A stretch of 64,000 nt of DNA from Coptis chinensis (taxonomy: Eukaryota; Streptophyta; Magnoliopsida; Ranunculales; Ranunculaceae). Under the pieces are notes generated by a model that did no database searches, was not told where the DNA came from, and was given only the letters and a program-made list of their open reading frames with translations. The stretch is taken from NCBI GenBank assembly GCA_015680905.1, contig CM027381.1, positions 496,001 through 560,000 of the forward strand, read 5' to 3'. Made by a program: the position numbers and the translations under genes. Positions 1 through 11,539 of this stretch are shown here, piece after piece; the first letter of the stretch is position 1, and every line of letters begins with the position of its first letter.

Positions 1-1105
1 GTTTTGCTTCATTCTTTGGATGATTTCTTCAAATTCTGTATTGCAGAGAAAGTTCTTCCTTTGTCTTTGCTTTTCCATCCATTCTGTTCAACTTTTTTTT
101 TATTTTTTTTTTTATTTTATTTTATTTTATTTTTTTTATAGCTCAGTGGTATATCCTTGATTAGTACTGGATATGCTTGTTTTCCACTAGCTTCTTTCAC
201 TTAGAAACGAGAATGATGATGGTCTTCATTGTATCTCTACGGTATTTCCTTGTAATCTTCCTTTTGTGCTATTTTTTCCTCTTTTGTGCCCCTCGTATTC
301 TCAGAAACATATGGGTATGGCTGATAAAGATTTTTGCTATACTCCTTGTCTGGAGTTGGGTAAAGGGTAAAGGGTTTTATGAAAGAAAATGGCTTATTGT
401 AAGGCTCAAAAGGGTTTAACATGATGGTCCTACTAGATGGGATAAAGGCTGAATGGGTTCACTACTTGACTTATCGAGACGATACTGTTTTGAATAGGCT
501 ACAAGACCTAATGGCTATCTCCCAGGTTGATGTCACTTGATTAACCAAATCAACAAATAATGAGACTATATTACAACGACATAAAAGAACTGAAAGATGT
601 TGAGTCACTAAGACTCGCATTTTTCGTAAGAACTCCCCAAAGAATGGGTATAAAGCTCAAGTCTCACGGGATAAGTCTAAAAATTCTAGTTCCAGTTTAC
701 TAGGGGTTTAAATCTCTCTTCTAGCAAAAGTACACAAAACTGACCAAGTATTATGGTGGTGCCTTGATAAAGAATTCTATCAACAAGAACTATGTCCGAG
801 CATAATAAATAGTCTAAGCGGTAATGAAATCAATAATATCAACTATCTATCAAACTCAACACTAAGCAAGATAGAATATATATCCCGGACTCATCATTAA
901 AATTCATTTTTCTCATCTCTTCGATATAGAAACAAAAATATTTTTGTTTTGAAAACTAATTTTGAAATTCATTTCTCAAGTACACCCTCCCCTACTTATG
1001 CATGCATTGACCTCAATATATAAAAAGTAAATGAAATGGATGAGAAAAAGGTAGGATATTACCATTGATGCGAATATCAAGAATTAGTTCAAGAAACAAA
1101 TTTTT
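1..1105 (-). other. 3' non-coding region of element A1
   Basis: About 1.1 kb downstream of the pol region of A1 with no convincing coding frame. Positions from about 228 onward match, as reverse complement, the last part of the window (64000 backward to about 63110), which is the same region of element A2. A purine-rich tract, read on the minus strand around 985-1000, resembles an internal polypurine tract. Small open frames here are not conserved between A1 and A2. Confidence 0.7.
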
Positions 1106-1233
1106 AGGTCTTTTTTACGCCGGATCCCCAAGGCGTAATGTGAGTCTTTTAAAGTCGATTCTCAAGACTTTTGAGTCCTTTATAGTCCGGATCCTCAAGA
1201 CTTTTGAGTCCTTTATAGTCGGATCCTTAAGAC
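1106..1233 (-). repeat. Array of four short inverted-repeat (hairpin) units, element A1
   Basis: On the minus strand this stretch is four imperfect units of about 27-30 nt. Each starts GTCTTGAG or GTCTTAAG, has a GGATC-type centre followed by a GAC or GGC, and ends AAAGACT or AAAGGACT. The ends pair (AGTCTT with AAGACT) and inner GTC/GAC can pair too. The first unit overlaps the TAG stop of the small post-pol ORF remnant at 1233-1289. The same array is at 63018-63112 (A2) and 28377-28469 (D). Confidence 0.75.
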
Positions 1234-1289
1234 TAGTATTCCCACATCAAAACTGATGTCTCAACAACATGCTTACTTCCTGTAGACAT
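1233..1289 (-). pseudogene. Remnant of small post-pol ORF of A1 (internally deleted)
   Basis: The minus strand encodes only 18 residues: the start MSTGSKH.VE.SVL and then WEY and a TAG stop. These match exactly the two ends of the 109-residue ORF at 62690-63019 in A2. The middle, including the Cys-rich part, is missing. The flanks in A2 both contain GATGG, so a microhomology-mediated deletion is the simple explanation. The reading frame is kept, but no functional product is expected. Confidence 0.65.
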
Positions 1290-1401
1290 TTTATACTCGG
1301 TCTACTAGAGTTATGAAACTTTGACTCCGGCGCTTGCAACTCCTCTCAGTAAAGGATAAAGTTATGAAAATCTGAGGGCCCGGCTATCAGTGGCACTTAT
1401 A

Positions 1402-2863
1402 CTAATGAGATCCTAAGGAGTCAAGCTTACGCCGCTTGGCTTCCTCATGCAAAAAGCTTAAACTAGATAGAGTAACAGGTTCAGCAAGACATAGAATGTA
1501 ATCTTTAAGGTGTGCAGGTAACTTACCCCAATTTTCCGCTTTAATAGTAGTCTGATAAACTGGATCCTTGAGAAAAATGGCCTCCACGTCTCCAGTAGGT
1601 AAATCCAGAAAAGGCTTTAGTCAATGAGCGTTGACTTTGAAACGAGTCCTTCTCTTTATGTCTTCTACTTCAATAGCTCCAAAAAGTGTGACATGTCTTA
1701 CTATAAACGGTCCGAATCCATCTAGATTTCAACTTTCCGGAAAATTTCTAGATGAGAGTTTAGACCGAACCTTCGGGTCTGTGTTCAAATTCTCTCTTGA
1801 GAATTCTTACGTCATGTAATGCTTTAGTCTTATCCTTATAAATCCTTGACTTATCATAAGCATCACTTCTCAATTTCTCTAATTTCTTGATCTGAAGCTT
1901 CCTCCTTTCTCTGCTTGATCTAGGCTGAAATTCATCTCTTTCACTTTGCAAAGATGGGCTTTATGTTCTAACTCAACGGGTAGATGACATGCCTTTCCAT
2001 TTACCAAGCGATAGAAGCGATATCCCTATGGGTGTTTTGAATGTTGTTACGTATTCCCATAGTGCATCTTGGAGTCTAAGAGACCGATCTTTCCTAGAAG
2101 GATTAAGCTGTCTTCTCGAATACTCTTGATTTCCCTATTCAAAACTTACGCTTGACCATTAGTCGAGGATGATATGGTAAATCTAGCTTGTGAATTACTC
2201 CATACTTTGCCATAAGATTCCCAAATACACGATTACAGAAGTGAGAACTGTTATCACCGATGATGGCTCTTGGTGTTCCAAATCTTGGTAGAATGTTCTT
2301 CTTGAGAGAAAGTCCACGACTTGACTTTTATGATGGTCTTCTTTAGGAACTGCTTCAATCCACTTTGAAACATAGTCCACAACCGGTAGAATGTAGGTGT
2401 AACCAAAAGAAGGCGGAAATGGTCCCATGAAATCTATACCCCATACATCAAAGATTTTCGAGATAAGGATCGGTTGTTGAGGCCACTCGAACCTTTTCGA
2501 GAGGTCTTACCTAAAATTGGCATCTTGGGCATGCTTTGCAATAAAGATTTGCATCTTTAAAAAGAGTAGGCCAATAGAATCCAGCTTGTAATACCTTTTT
2601 CTGCGATGCGTTGTGGGCCAAAGTGTCCTCCCACCGATCGTGATAGAATGATAGAATGGATTCTGATTCGATTCGGGATGCATCTTGAATAATCGATCCG
2701 AACACTTCTTGAATAAGTATGGATCATCCCAAAAAATAATATCGGCCTTTGAGTAGAATAAATCTTTTTCTTGCTTGCTCCAATGCAATGGTACCTTGTC
2801 GGTCACAAGATAATTTGCGATGTGGCCCATACCATGGTCTCGATATAATGAACAATTGTTCAT
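1402..2863 (-). pseudogene. Integrase and pol C-terminal tail of element A1, broken
   Basis: Minus-strand integrase of the A1 polyprotein. The N-terminal zinc-binding segment (2511-2705) shows the CKACPRC pair after a YWPTLF motif. The core start [13 protein letters not shown] and [10 protein letters not shown] are at 2195-2428, and a frameshift scrambles the second catalytic Asp region (SVITVLTSV in place of a DDG-type motif). The C-terminal part (KLEKLRSDAYDKSRIYKDKTK, 1760-1951, read here as two adjacent blocks) and a tail ending near 1402 (LPAHLKDYILC and EEAKRRKLDS) follow. Integrase would insert the cDNA into chromosomes. Several frameshifts and stops separate these pieces, so it is not functional as read. 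Confidence 0.8.
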
Positions 2864-3339
2864 CGGGGAAAAGTCTCGCAGATTTGTAAGTTGTCTTCCG
2901 CATTCTCCACTAGCAATCTAGAAAGGTGATCAGCAATAGCGACATTCTCTGTTCCTTTCTTATCACATATCTCCAAATCAAATTCTTGTAAAAGTAGTAT
3001 CCATCGGATCAACCTAGGCTTGGCATCCCGCTTAGCGAGTAAATGACTTAAGGCAAACATATGTCGAGATATAGACAATCACCTTTGAACCTATCGGATA
3101 TTGTCGAATTTGTTAAGAGAATAGGCGGCGGCTAAGAGTTCCTTCTCAGTGGTAGAATAATTAATCTGAGCTCCATTTAGAGTCTTGCTAGCATAGTAGA
3201 TCACATACGACACGTTTTTGTCTATTTGTCTTAGAACGGCTCCTTTAGCATAATCAGATGCATCACACATGATCCCAAACGGCTGGCTCCAGTCGGGAGC
3301 ACGAATGATTGGTCTTTGAAGTGAGTGCTTCCTTCAAAT
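2864..3339 (-). pseudogene. RNase H domain of element A1, broken
   Basis: The minus-strand segment carries the end of a Ty3/gypsy RNase [14 protein letters not shown], then KKGTENV and ADHLSRLL at 2860-3078. This is the standard junction before integrase. Upstream in the same strand (3100-3300) translated pieces resemble the TEKELLA and CDASDYA region but lie in several frames. RNase H degrades the RNA strand during reverse transcription. An extra IA in the NVAIADHL motif and the frameshifts suggest decay or assembly error. Confidence 0.75.
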
Positions 3340-4518
3340 TCATAAAAGCTTCGACACATGAGGTATCAAAATCAAAGAAACATCTTTCCCTAACAAATGT
3401 GGCGGTCTTGCAATTCTGGCTGAAATCCTTGATAAATCGACGGTAGAATCCCGTGACCTAGGAAGGCATGGATATCTTTGACGGTTCTTCGGTTTGGGTA
3501 GATCCTTTATAATATCAATCTTCGATCGATCTACCGAATTCCTTCCTTTGAAACTTGGTGACCAAAGACTATCCCTTCCTTTACCATGAAGTGACACTTT
3601 TCCCAGTTAATTAAGTTGGTATCGCGAACAACGTTTAAGGACTAAGGAGAGATGGTGTAGGCAATCCTCAAAAGATGATCCAAAAACTGAAAAATTATCC
3701 ATAAAACTTCTATGTATTTCTCCACCATGTCATCAAAAATACTCATCATGCATCATCGAAAAGTGGCGGTGCATTGCATAGACCAAAAGGCATCTGACGG
3801 TAGGCTTAATGTTCGAACGGACATGTGAATGTGGTCTTCTCTTGGTCCTCGGGGTGAATATGGATTTGAAAATATCCCGAGTAACCATCAAGAAAGCAGT
3901 AGTAAGCTTGTCCAGCTAATCTTTCTAACATCTGATCGATGAATGGCAATGGAAAATGGCCTTTCCTTGATGCGCTATTAAGCTCCCTGTAATCGATGTA
4001 AACTCTCCATCCAGTTTGAATCCTTGTTGGAATCAACTCATTGTTCTCGTTCTCGATCACTGTGGTTCCGGACTTCTTCGGCACAACTTGAACTGGACTA
4101 ACCTATTGACTATCAGAATTAGGGTAGATAATGCTGGCATCAAGGAGTTTGACGTCCTCTTCTCGAACTACTTCCTTCATCTTCTGATTAAGCCTACTCT
4201 GTGGTTGCTTAGAAGTCTTGGAATCCTCTTCCAAATGAATCCTATGTTGAACTATCATAGGGTGATCCCCTTGATATCATCAATTGTCCAACCTATAGCT
4301 GACTTATGTTCCTTTAAAAGTGCTACTAACCTCGGATTCTGCTCCTCAATCAAATCGATGCAATGACTCTTTGGGTAGGTTCCCAAATCTCCCAAGAAAA
4401 CATACTTGAGTGTAGGCGGCAAAGGTTTCAATTCTAGCTTAGGCGGCTCCTTCTTAAGTTCTTTAGATGGTCCATCAGGCATAGGCGATTCAAACTTTTT
4501 TCTCGAACTTGTCGTCAT
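3340..4518 (-). pseudogene. Reverse transcriptase of element A1, broken
   Basis: Minus-strand RT domain. The N-terminal lead has KSAIGWTIDDIKG (within 4255-4518). The fingers and palm have VPKKSGTTV, WRVYIDYRELN and FLDGYSGYFQI, with one catalytic Asp, at 3806-4084. The later MPFGLCNAP and the normally FMDD-type catalytic loop lie around 3690-3810 in shifted frames, where the loop appears as FMDN. The thumb start GRNSVDRSKIDIIKDLPKP lies at 3340-3597. RT copies element RNA into cDNA. At least three frame breaks and the altered second Asp pair argue for a dead copy, allowing for possible base-calling errors. Confidence 0.85.
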
Positions 4519-4597
4519 CTATGACGGTGATGAATCCAAAATCGCATTGATTGCCTCAACACTAAGTTCCTCACAATATGAGTGCATCGAGGAGCTT

Positions 4598-5461
4598 TCA
4601 ACAACTTCGTCGGCCGGGATATGAATGAGTCAGATAATCCAATGCTAATGCTTCAATCATGCACACCTCGTTCATAGCACACACCTCCTGTGGTTGCTGT
4701 AACATATGGAAAACATTGGTCTCGACTCTCATATTACCAATGGATAACATCATATTACCGTTTCGACAGTTGATGAGTGCATTTGCAGTGGCCAAGAATG
4801 GTCTGCCTAGAATGATTGGTATCTGCCTACCAGATGTAGGTTCTGTGTCGAGTACTATGAAATTAACCGGATAATAGAAATCTTTGATTTTGACTATGAC
4901 GTCTTCAATGATTCCTCTAGGTACCTTCACTGATCTATCTGCCAACTGTAAAGTAACATCAGCCGGTTTTAGATCCTTCAAGCCTAACTTCTCATAGACG
5001 AAATATGGTAGAAGATTCACACTGGCACCCAAATCTAATAAAGCTTGCTCCTCCAAAGAATCTCCAATTATGCATGTAACAGTTGGACTTCCAAGATCTT
5101 TCAGTTTCACAACCACTAGATTCTGTAGGTACGATGAACATCTTTGAGCGATAAAAGCTTCTTTTGAAATGTTGGTCTTCTTCTTCACTAGATCTTTCAC
5201 GAACTTGGCATACGAAGGAACTTGCTTGATGGCAGTCAGAAATGGGATATTAATTTGTAAATTCTGAAATACATTGCAAATCTCCTTATCTTGGTCGTCC
5301 TTTACGGTATTCACTAGTTTGAAGGAAACAATCTTTGGTGGATTCTTCAATATCGGTTCTCTTCGTTCGGTTCGGTTGCTTTTGGTACGCGGATAGTGGA
5401 GTGGACAGTGTGGAGTCACTTGTGATGGCTTCTTCTTACTTACTTCCGCGAGTGGTTTCAA
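4598..5461 (-). CDS. Retropepsin region of A1 polyprotein (287-residue open segment)
   Basis: The longest clean frame of A1. The first third is the gag-protease linker: DQDKEICNVFQNLQINIPFL, then KQVPSYAKFVKDLVKKK, followed by KEAFIAQRCSSYLQ. The protease core follows with LLDLGASVNLLPY as the active-site region (DLGAS instead of the usual DTGAS), ADRSVKVPRGIIEDV, FIVLDTEP and the C-terminal hallmark IILGRPFLATANALI. It would cleave the Gag-Pol polyprotein. The first Met is internal to the polyprotein, so the true start is upstream in gag. The ORF ends at 4598, probably by a frameshift before RT. The equivalent in A2 is at 55260-56130. Confidence 0.85.
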   Translation of the reverse strand: MKPLAEVSKKKPSQVTPHCPLHYPRTKSNRTERREPILKNPPKIVSFKLVNTVKDDQDKEICNVFQNLQINIPFLTAIKQVPSYAKFVKDLVKKKTNISKEAFIAQRCSSYLQNLVVVKLKDLGSPTVTCIIGDSLEEQALLDLGASVNLLPYFVYEKLGLKDLKPADVTLQLADRSVKVPRGIIEDVIVKIKDFYYPVNFIVLDTEPTSGRQIPIILGRPFLATANALINCRNGNMMLSIGNMRVETNVFHMLQQPQEVCAMNEVCMIEALALDYLTHSYPGRRSC

Positions 5462-5639
5462 CTTCTTTTTACAACGGTTTCTTGTGGTGGCATAACACTA
5501 GATATATCCGAAATGTTAGAACTAGGTGGGATGGTGGGGACATAAGTTACCTTAGTCTCTGCGAGAATCTTTTCCGGTTCATAGACAATCTTGTTATCAA
5601 CTTTTTGCGACCTCAAAGTGGTGACGAATTAACTTAGGC

Positions 5640-7223
5640 ATTCGATTAAGTAATCTCGGGTTATCCACTGCGGGACACCTCTTCCTTTCAGATTTGGCTC
5701 GGGCCGGGCTTGGTAATGCTCCTTTCGATCTTTTCCATCAAGGTGGCAGCGATTTGCCCTATCGGCCTTGAATGACACTAAAGTTATTCTCCAACTTCGG
5801 GTTCTTTGATTTGTGCGTTTAGCTCATTGACAATGGTGGTGATAGCTTCTTCGGATGTGGGATAACTGCTTTGCTTTCGACCGAGGCGTAGGGGCAATAT
5901 ATCCACTCATAAGATCCGGTACTAACTCTCTGTTTTGTGTTGGCTTTGTATTCCGGTTCGGTATGATATTTGTTGATTTCGTATGGTTGCCGGGGGTTTG
6001 GAACCGAGCATCGGGTTATTCATCGGTAATCGATTTTACTTATTTTGGAATCACGGAGAAAAATTCCTCGATTTGTATTTTGTGGCTTCCAATAATTCGT
6101 CCTTAATTGAACTGGTTATTTCTTCCTAAAGAGTTGATACTACATGCCTCTGCATTAGTATCCAGATAGTACGAACACTCTTCAGTGGTGTGGCCTTCAT
6201 TAGAACATAGCTCACAAATTGCATAACAAGGCTTGGATGGCTGAGGTTTAGCTTGGAAATTGTTTGCTTTTGGAGGATTCATGGAGAACTTATCAAACTT
6301 CTTGTTTAGAGTTTCAAGTCATGTTGATAGACTTGCCATAATTGATAGCATTGCTTGATTTGGGTCTTCTTGAATTTGGTTGCCAAATTGCTTCAACACC
6401 CCTCCACTCTAGCTACGTCCTCGTTGCTAGTACTCCATTGTTGAGTGTCTTCAGCTAAATTCTTGAGAAAGTTGTAGGCTTCCTCTCCATCCAATGATGT
6501 AAACTTACCTTAATGCATTGACTGTATCATCTATTTGTTCATAGTAGAAAGTCCTTGAAAGAAAAAATGAGCTAGTGTGCTCTTATCATAACCATGATGT
6601 GGACATGAGACTAGCATATTATTGAATTTCTCTCAGCTTTGATGATATTCTTCAATCACCTTCCTTTTGAAATTGCTGATGGCTTGCTACATGGCATCTG
6701 TCTTCTGGGGTGGGTAGAACTTGTTCATAAACTTTGTTCTCAACTTCTCCCAGTTGTTGATTGAATTGATCTACTATGCAGTTAACCATTCGGATGCTTT
6801 TCCTTCGAGTAAGAGTGGAAAAAGAATTAACTTGATACTCTCATCCCGATATTACGGTTCTTGAAAGTTCGAGGATCGATAGAAATTTGTTCATGTGAAC
6901 ATAAAGTTTGAACATTATCTAAACCATTGAACTTTGGAAGCATAGAGATTTCGATGCTCTAAGTTCAAACTGGTTAGCTTTCTCTCTCTCGGAAAAACAA
7001 ATCTTTGGGTGGGTCTCCAATGATTGGTGAATAGAAATCTTTCGGCTTCTTCCTCTGTTGTGCTTGCATGGGTGGGATAACCGGGATTATTGGTGTCCAT
7101 AACACCTCCATCATCATGCGTCGCGGCCATTGTATCAATCTCGTCTAGTATTCTTGTGAGTCGGTTGTTAAACCTTGTACCTTTGTTGTGTTCTTCCGGA
7201 CGATGATATGGACGACGGGGCAT
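5640..7223 (-). pseudogene. gag region of element A1, frameshifted
   Basis: Minus-strand gag. A start at 7223 (MPRRPYHRPEE) opens a 102-residue frame that is conserved with A2, including DTNNP and LTSLNLEH. Further pieces give the gag capsid-like segment and, around 6169-6212, a zinc knuckle of the form CX2CX4HX4C with the CELC start. A Gln/Asn-rich stretch and ERSKG-type linker precede the protease. Gag would form the particle and bind RNA. Several stops and frameshifts interrupt it between 5640 and 6915. The A2 counterpart has ATA at the position of this ATG. Confidence 0.75.
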
Positions 7224-7741
7224 ACACTAGAAAATGCTATCGAAAATAACGAAAAACTATCCTACTATGCTTGAATAGTATGCAATTATTTTAAGTTATA
7301 CTAAAATGTAAAACTACTTTCCTTCAATTTGGATTAGGCTTTGCGCCTAGTATCGCCAGCCCATTGTCTAAAATTTTGCCTCTTCTAGGGTTATGGTGAA
7401 TCACTTGGATTGCTTAAGTACCACTGCCCGCGGGCGATATTCCGTTTGTCAAGATTGGACAAGAAACACTAGAGTTTGATGTTTATTTGTGTTGGCTTAC
7501 AACTTCAATTGTTGAAAAGGTCCTAAATGCAATTATACTAGAAAGCAATAAAACTATACTACGATGCAACTATACTAAGAAAAATAAAAAGAATGAAGAT
7601 TCGACTAACCTGGATGGTAGATCTTGTCTTCAAGATGTCCTTCAAGCTTCTTTCTTTCTTAAAAGGATGGATGATGCGGCTAAAATTACCTCAAGATCCA
7701 ATATTCTAATCTTGAAAAAAACCGTTAAACATAAGCAACTT
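7224..7741 (-). other. 5' leader of element A1
   Basis: Non-coding stretch between the primer site and the gag start of A1. It matches the leader of A2 (52990-53503) in opposite orientation. I see no coding frame conserved between the two copies. It probably holds packaging and translation signals, which is inference. Confidence 0.6.
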
Positions 7742-7759
7742 AAAACAGAAGCGGCACCA
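7742..7759 (-). promoter_or_regulatory. Primer-binding site of element A1
   Basis: On the minus strand, two bases after the LTR end TTGTCA, the sequence reads TGGTGCCGCTTCTG. It resembles the TGGCGCC(G/A)TTGCC site that Athila and Tat elements use to bind tRNA-Asp, with one change in the first seven bases. Confidence 0.65.
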
Positions 7760-7761
7760 TT

Positions 7762-8558
7762 TGACAAGCCTCTTTTTGTGTATGTAGATGGTGTATAGTC
7801 GTTGAACAAAATAGAAACATATCAAAACCTAATTATCCCTAAATAAATAAAGGATGAGTAGGGTATCGTTCCACTTTTAAGTGTATGTTATATGAAGGAC
7901 AGGACTGGAAATGGGGTTTAAAGGATTAAAAACTATGATTGTAGAGATTTTAGATTCTAATGCTAAACTAAATTAAATTAACTAAACTATTGAGAATTTA
8001 TAAGAAAGGGAATTCAAGATATTAGAATCCACCAATACTTTTAATCTATGACCTTCTGCTTTATGGTTGTTCTTACAAGTAGACTACAATTAGGCAATCG
8101 AGCGAGTGATGATGGCCTCTTGGATGAAACATCGTTAACAATTAACTCTACTTAAGGTTGTTCCTATGTTTATGCTATTAATATCTTCTTTCCTTTTATG
8201 TAAGCTCGGGCAGCCATTCAATGAATCACCACTTAAGGCAAACACAAAGAATACTTCCCCTAGGCAGCCACTCCCTGAGCTACCCCTTCTAAGGCAACAC
8301 AAAGAATACTTCCCTAACTCTAAGGATCTATACTACTAGAAGAAAAGTAAAGAACACTAGCATGATATTAATATTGCAAAACATAAACCCTATTCTATAC
8401 TTCCATCCCCTGGTGTGGGCAATGAAACTAATAACTAAAAACATAAAGAACTAACCTAATTGAAGAACACCTTGAACCAGAAGAATCATTAAACCTTAAG
8501 CATCAGCTTCATCTCCTCCCTTGAATGAGAAGATTAGCCTTCCATAAAGAAGGAAGAA
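7762..8558 (-). repeat. 5' LTR of A1, U3-distal part (interrupted by B)
   Basis: Left piece of the right-hand, 5' LTR of A1. It starts TGACAAGCC (plus strand) and matches 52135-52969 of the A2 LTR in reverse. It breaks at AAGAA (8554-8558), the target duplication of element B, and continues at 18338. Joined length without B is about 1.53 kb, close to the 1574 bp of the A2 LTR. Confidence 0.85.
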
Positions 8559-9961
8559 TGATAAATTGTAAAATGTATAGTCTACCTACGAAATGAACTA
8601 CGAATCCAAAACGTAAGTAAACTAAACTTATATTTTACGTGCTTGATTATCAAAGCTTCTACTCTCAATCGAATTGCACTAAATGGAGTCTGAAGTTCGT
8701 TCCACTCCTAGTTCCCTAGCATGGATTGTTTTTCTAAGTCTAACTAGTAAGCTCTTAAGTCAATGAGAGCTTTTCGAGAAAAGGGTGTTATACTCACGAT
8801 GAAACTAAAATGAGTCTACGTTGAATTTAACTTCACGAATACTATGGAAATATGCTTGTTTTTAATCTAGATAAAGGATTAGAGGGGAATTGAATCCACC
8901 TCGAATCCAACTTAATAACCTAGTATAGATTCTTGTATCTCGATTCTCACGCGTTCTTACGGCAAGAAATTCGAGTTCTAATCCCTAGTGTTCATGGCAT
9001 TTCTACCGAAGTACTAACTAGCATGTGAAGTCGCCCACCCATTCTCATGGTGAAACACGACCTTCTAGAGTGGAATAGAATCTACAAACAATTCTACACT
9101 AACAACTAAGTTTTCATCAAGGCTTCATCAACCCCTCTAATGGAGGTTTTAGCCTTGATTCATTAAACTAACATTTCCCATTGAATCTAAACTAAACATA
9201 ATATAAAGATTCTAACTTTATGAAATTTAACTAATCTAAATTAAACAATAACAAAAATCTAATTAACAACTAAGCATTGAATAACAAGTAGTAAATGAAA
9301 TTAGATCTAACAATTGTAATTGACAAATCGAAATTGAATCAAGAACAACTATTTTATTATCTAATTCAAGGAGAACAATCATTCAATACTAAATTTAAAA
9401 CAAGAATAAAACTAATTACTTTAATATAAAACTAGATCTAGAACTAAGGTTTAATGGAGGCTAACTAATCTAATTTATTTTCTAACCTAACTATCTACCA
9501 TTAACAATGAACTAAGCTTTTGTTTTTATACATTCAGATCCAAAATCGTGCATGGGCTTGGAGCCATGTTTTTGGGCGAGAATCGGGCCCAAAACCCAAT
9601 TCTTTCAAATCCAAAAGGCCTCTTCAGCTGCAGTTTGCTTCCACAGACTTTTCGTCCACTTCTGCTCCTCTGATTGGGTCAAGGCTTGGACCATTGCAAA
9701 GCTCTTTCCGAGCCGGTCGTTTTGACATAAGGTATGCCCAATTCAGGAGGTCCGAGTCCAAAGATACGGCTTTTCGGAAGTTCTGCTGACTTTTGCTCTC
9801 TCGTATCTCGCTAAAGTGGTACATTTCTGCACATAATGGACTTTGAAGCCTGAAATGCATAAAAGCAGCGTAATCGGTGTTAACTCTTACTTATTATTCC
9901 CATAATTGGTCTAACAGTATGATTATTAAGGGGTTAAAACTACAGTTTTGGGCTCTTATCA
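8559..9961 (-). repeat. 3' LTR of element B
   Basis: 1403-bp direct repeat of 16941-18337, from TGATAAATTG to GGGCTCTTATCA. The minus-strand TATA box is at 9522-9530. Differences from its partner come as small patches of one to four bases, often near CG, rather than scattered transitions. Open frames inside (for example 9520-9789) recur in all B and C LTRs only because the LTRs are repeated. Confidence 0.93.
9522..9530 (-). promoter_or_regulatory. TATA box in B 3' LTR
   Basis: TATAAAAAC on the minus strand, conserved at the same place in all four B/C LTRs (17906-17914, 36635-36643, 47710-47718). It probably sets the start of the element transcript. Confidence 0.6.
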
Positions 9962-9997
9962 AAACCCCAACAAACATTTTGCTTGTCCTCAAGCAAA
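9962..9997 (-). promoter_or_regulatory. Polypurine tract and adjacent hairpin of element B
   Basis: On the minus strand a perfect 8-bp hairpin (TTTGCTTG, loop, CAAGCAAA; 9978-9997) is followed by a purine-rich GTTTGTTGGGGTTT directly before the LTR. The tract should prime plus-strand DNA synthesis. The same pair occurs in C (37182-37220) and D (31484-31519). Confidence 0.75.
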
Positions 9998-11539
9998 TAT
10001 GAGAAATTAGAATAAGTGACCAAAAATGGAGTTCTAACTACTCTCGTTTATTTGAGTGCGATTGCATTGACCATATGCAACAAGGCCTTAAACCACTAGG
10101 AATTCCTAGTGGGACGAGTTATAGCCTCGTGAGAGTTTTCGATGAAGGTACTCACAAACTTCATCTATACTACAACGACTAAGAAAATAAAACTATTGTT
10201 TCCTTATTCATGCTCAACTATCTATACATCTCTAGCAATTGAATAAGAATAACCAGTCAAAACCCTAAGTTAATATATGCATAATAATCAATCATCTACA
10301 ATAAACATATATACAATGAGTAGTACTATCAAATGTTTAGCGTGTCCGTTTCGAAAACTTCGAATAAGCGTCCTTAAGTAGGTTCTCACAATAATAGTCA
10401 GAAAAACAACACTCGATTTTTCCACTCAAGTTTAAGCTACTCCGATTAATGCGGTGGGCACACTTTACCTTACAATCTCAATGACAACAAAGGAAGCGGG
10501 GTCGATCAAACACATCTGCCACTTACTATCACACTAACCTATTCCTAATTGAGCTAGAGGTCTTTATTAGGTGTTACGGGGATTAGGAGATGGTTTAAGA
10601 AGGAAGGAAATGGATATTCAAAAGGACAAGTCTGAGATAATAGAGTCTTCATTATTATGTAACTTAGAGAAAACCTTGTTATTTTCTTTTGCTTCTATAC
10701 TTTGTTTCCATCCTTAGCCATATTTTTCTTTTTCTTTTCTTTGGCTTTTGACTCCCTTTTATTCTATTTTTTGGAGTTTTTATTTTATTTCTATTTTTCT
10801 TTTCTTTGGATGGAAACTTCTTTTCTTTATTTTCTGAAGCAACTAACAATTTTTTTTTACACAGGTTTTTCTCTTCTTCTTTCTTCACTCATTCTATTCT
10901 CAGACTTATTCTAAATTGGGTAGGTTGATTTATTCTCTTTTTTTTTTTTTTTTTTTTTTTTGTTTTTGTAACAGGGTAAAGGAATTGTGGTGTATGGAAG
11001 GCTAAAGAAGAGGCTCAGAGTGGCGACTAGCGGAAAATAATTCATAGGTTTGAATTTACGGCTATATCGATCCAAAAGCGGCCTAAATTCTTGCTTAGGA
11101 TATGGTTTAGTGATCAAGCAAGTGGGCGTGTGATTTCTCTATCCGGATTTTACTTCTCCCTTGTGTCATTTTCAAAAGTTTCGCTCATATAAGGCTTTAG
11201 GCTATATTCTCCACAGGATTGTAGAATAAGTACTCTAGCCTAGATTTGAAACTTCATCGCTAACAATCATAGATACTCATGTAATATATTTATAGATAGA
11301 TGCAAAGATTATTACCTACACGTATTAACCTAAGTTTCTAACAATTATTACGATCTGGCTTGACTATGTGAGACTTCTAGATTGTTAAAAGCATGGAGAA
11401 ATAAACAATACCAATATTCCTAAGTGTATAGCATAACTTATTTATTTATATTTTTAAATTTTTGAAAATTTTCACTAGAAAACAAATGCATATTATATAT
11501 TTATATCCTAGCAGATGTCTTAATTACACGTGTTTCTAT
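9998..11539 (-). other. 3' untranslated region of element B with conserved palindromes
   Basis: No coding region. It contains a hairpin TTGCAT...ATGCAA (10062-10080), the perfect 20-bp palindrome CCACTAGGAATTCCTAGTGG (10093-10112), T-rich tracts (10720-10870, poly-T at 10938-10961), and blocks that match the 3' UTR of C (37221-38762) and, less closely, D (29997-31483, opposite strand). Conservation of the paired bases across three elements suggests RNA structure. Confidence 0.7.

Noticed and set aside
1402..1587. Similarity of the A1 pol tail (LPAHLKDYI, EEAKRRKL) to the small ORF (LPVDLQRKI, HKRRVRKL)
   Set aside because: The true A1 counterpart of the small ORF was found at 1233-1289, downstream of the pol tail, so the likeness is chance.
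9520..9789. Open frame translated MFLYIQIQNRAWAWSHV, also near 17904, 36662 and 47737
   Set aside because: It recurs only because it lies in the four B/C LTRs, overlaps the TATA box on the other strand, and differs in frame and length between copies.
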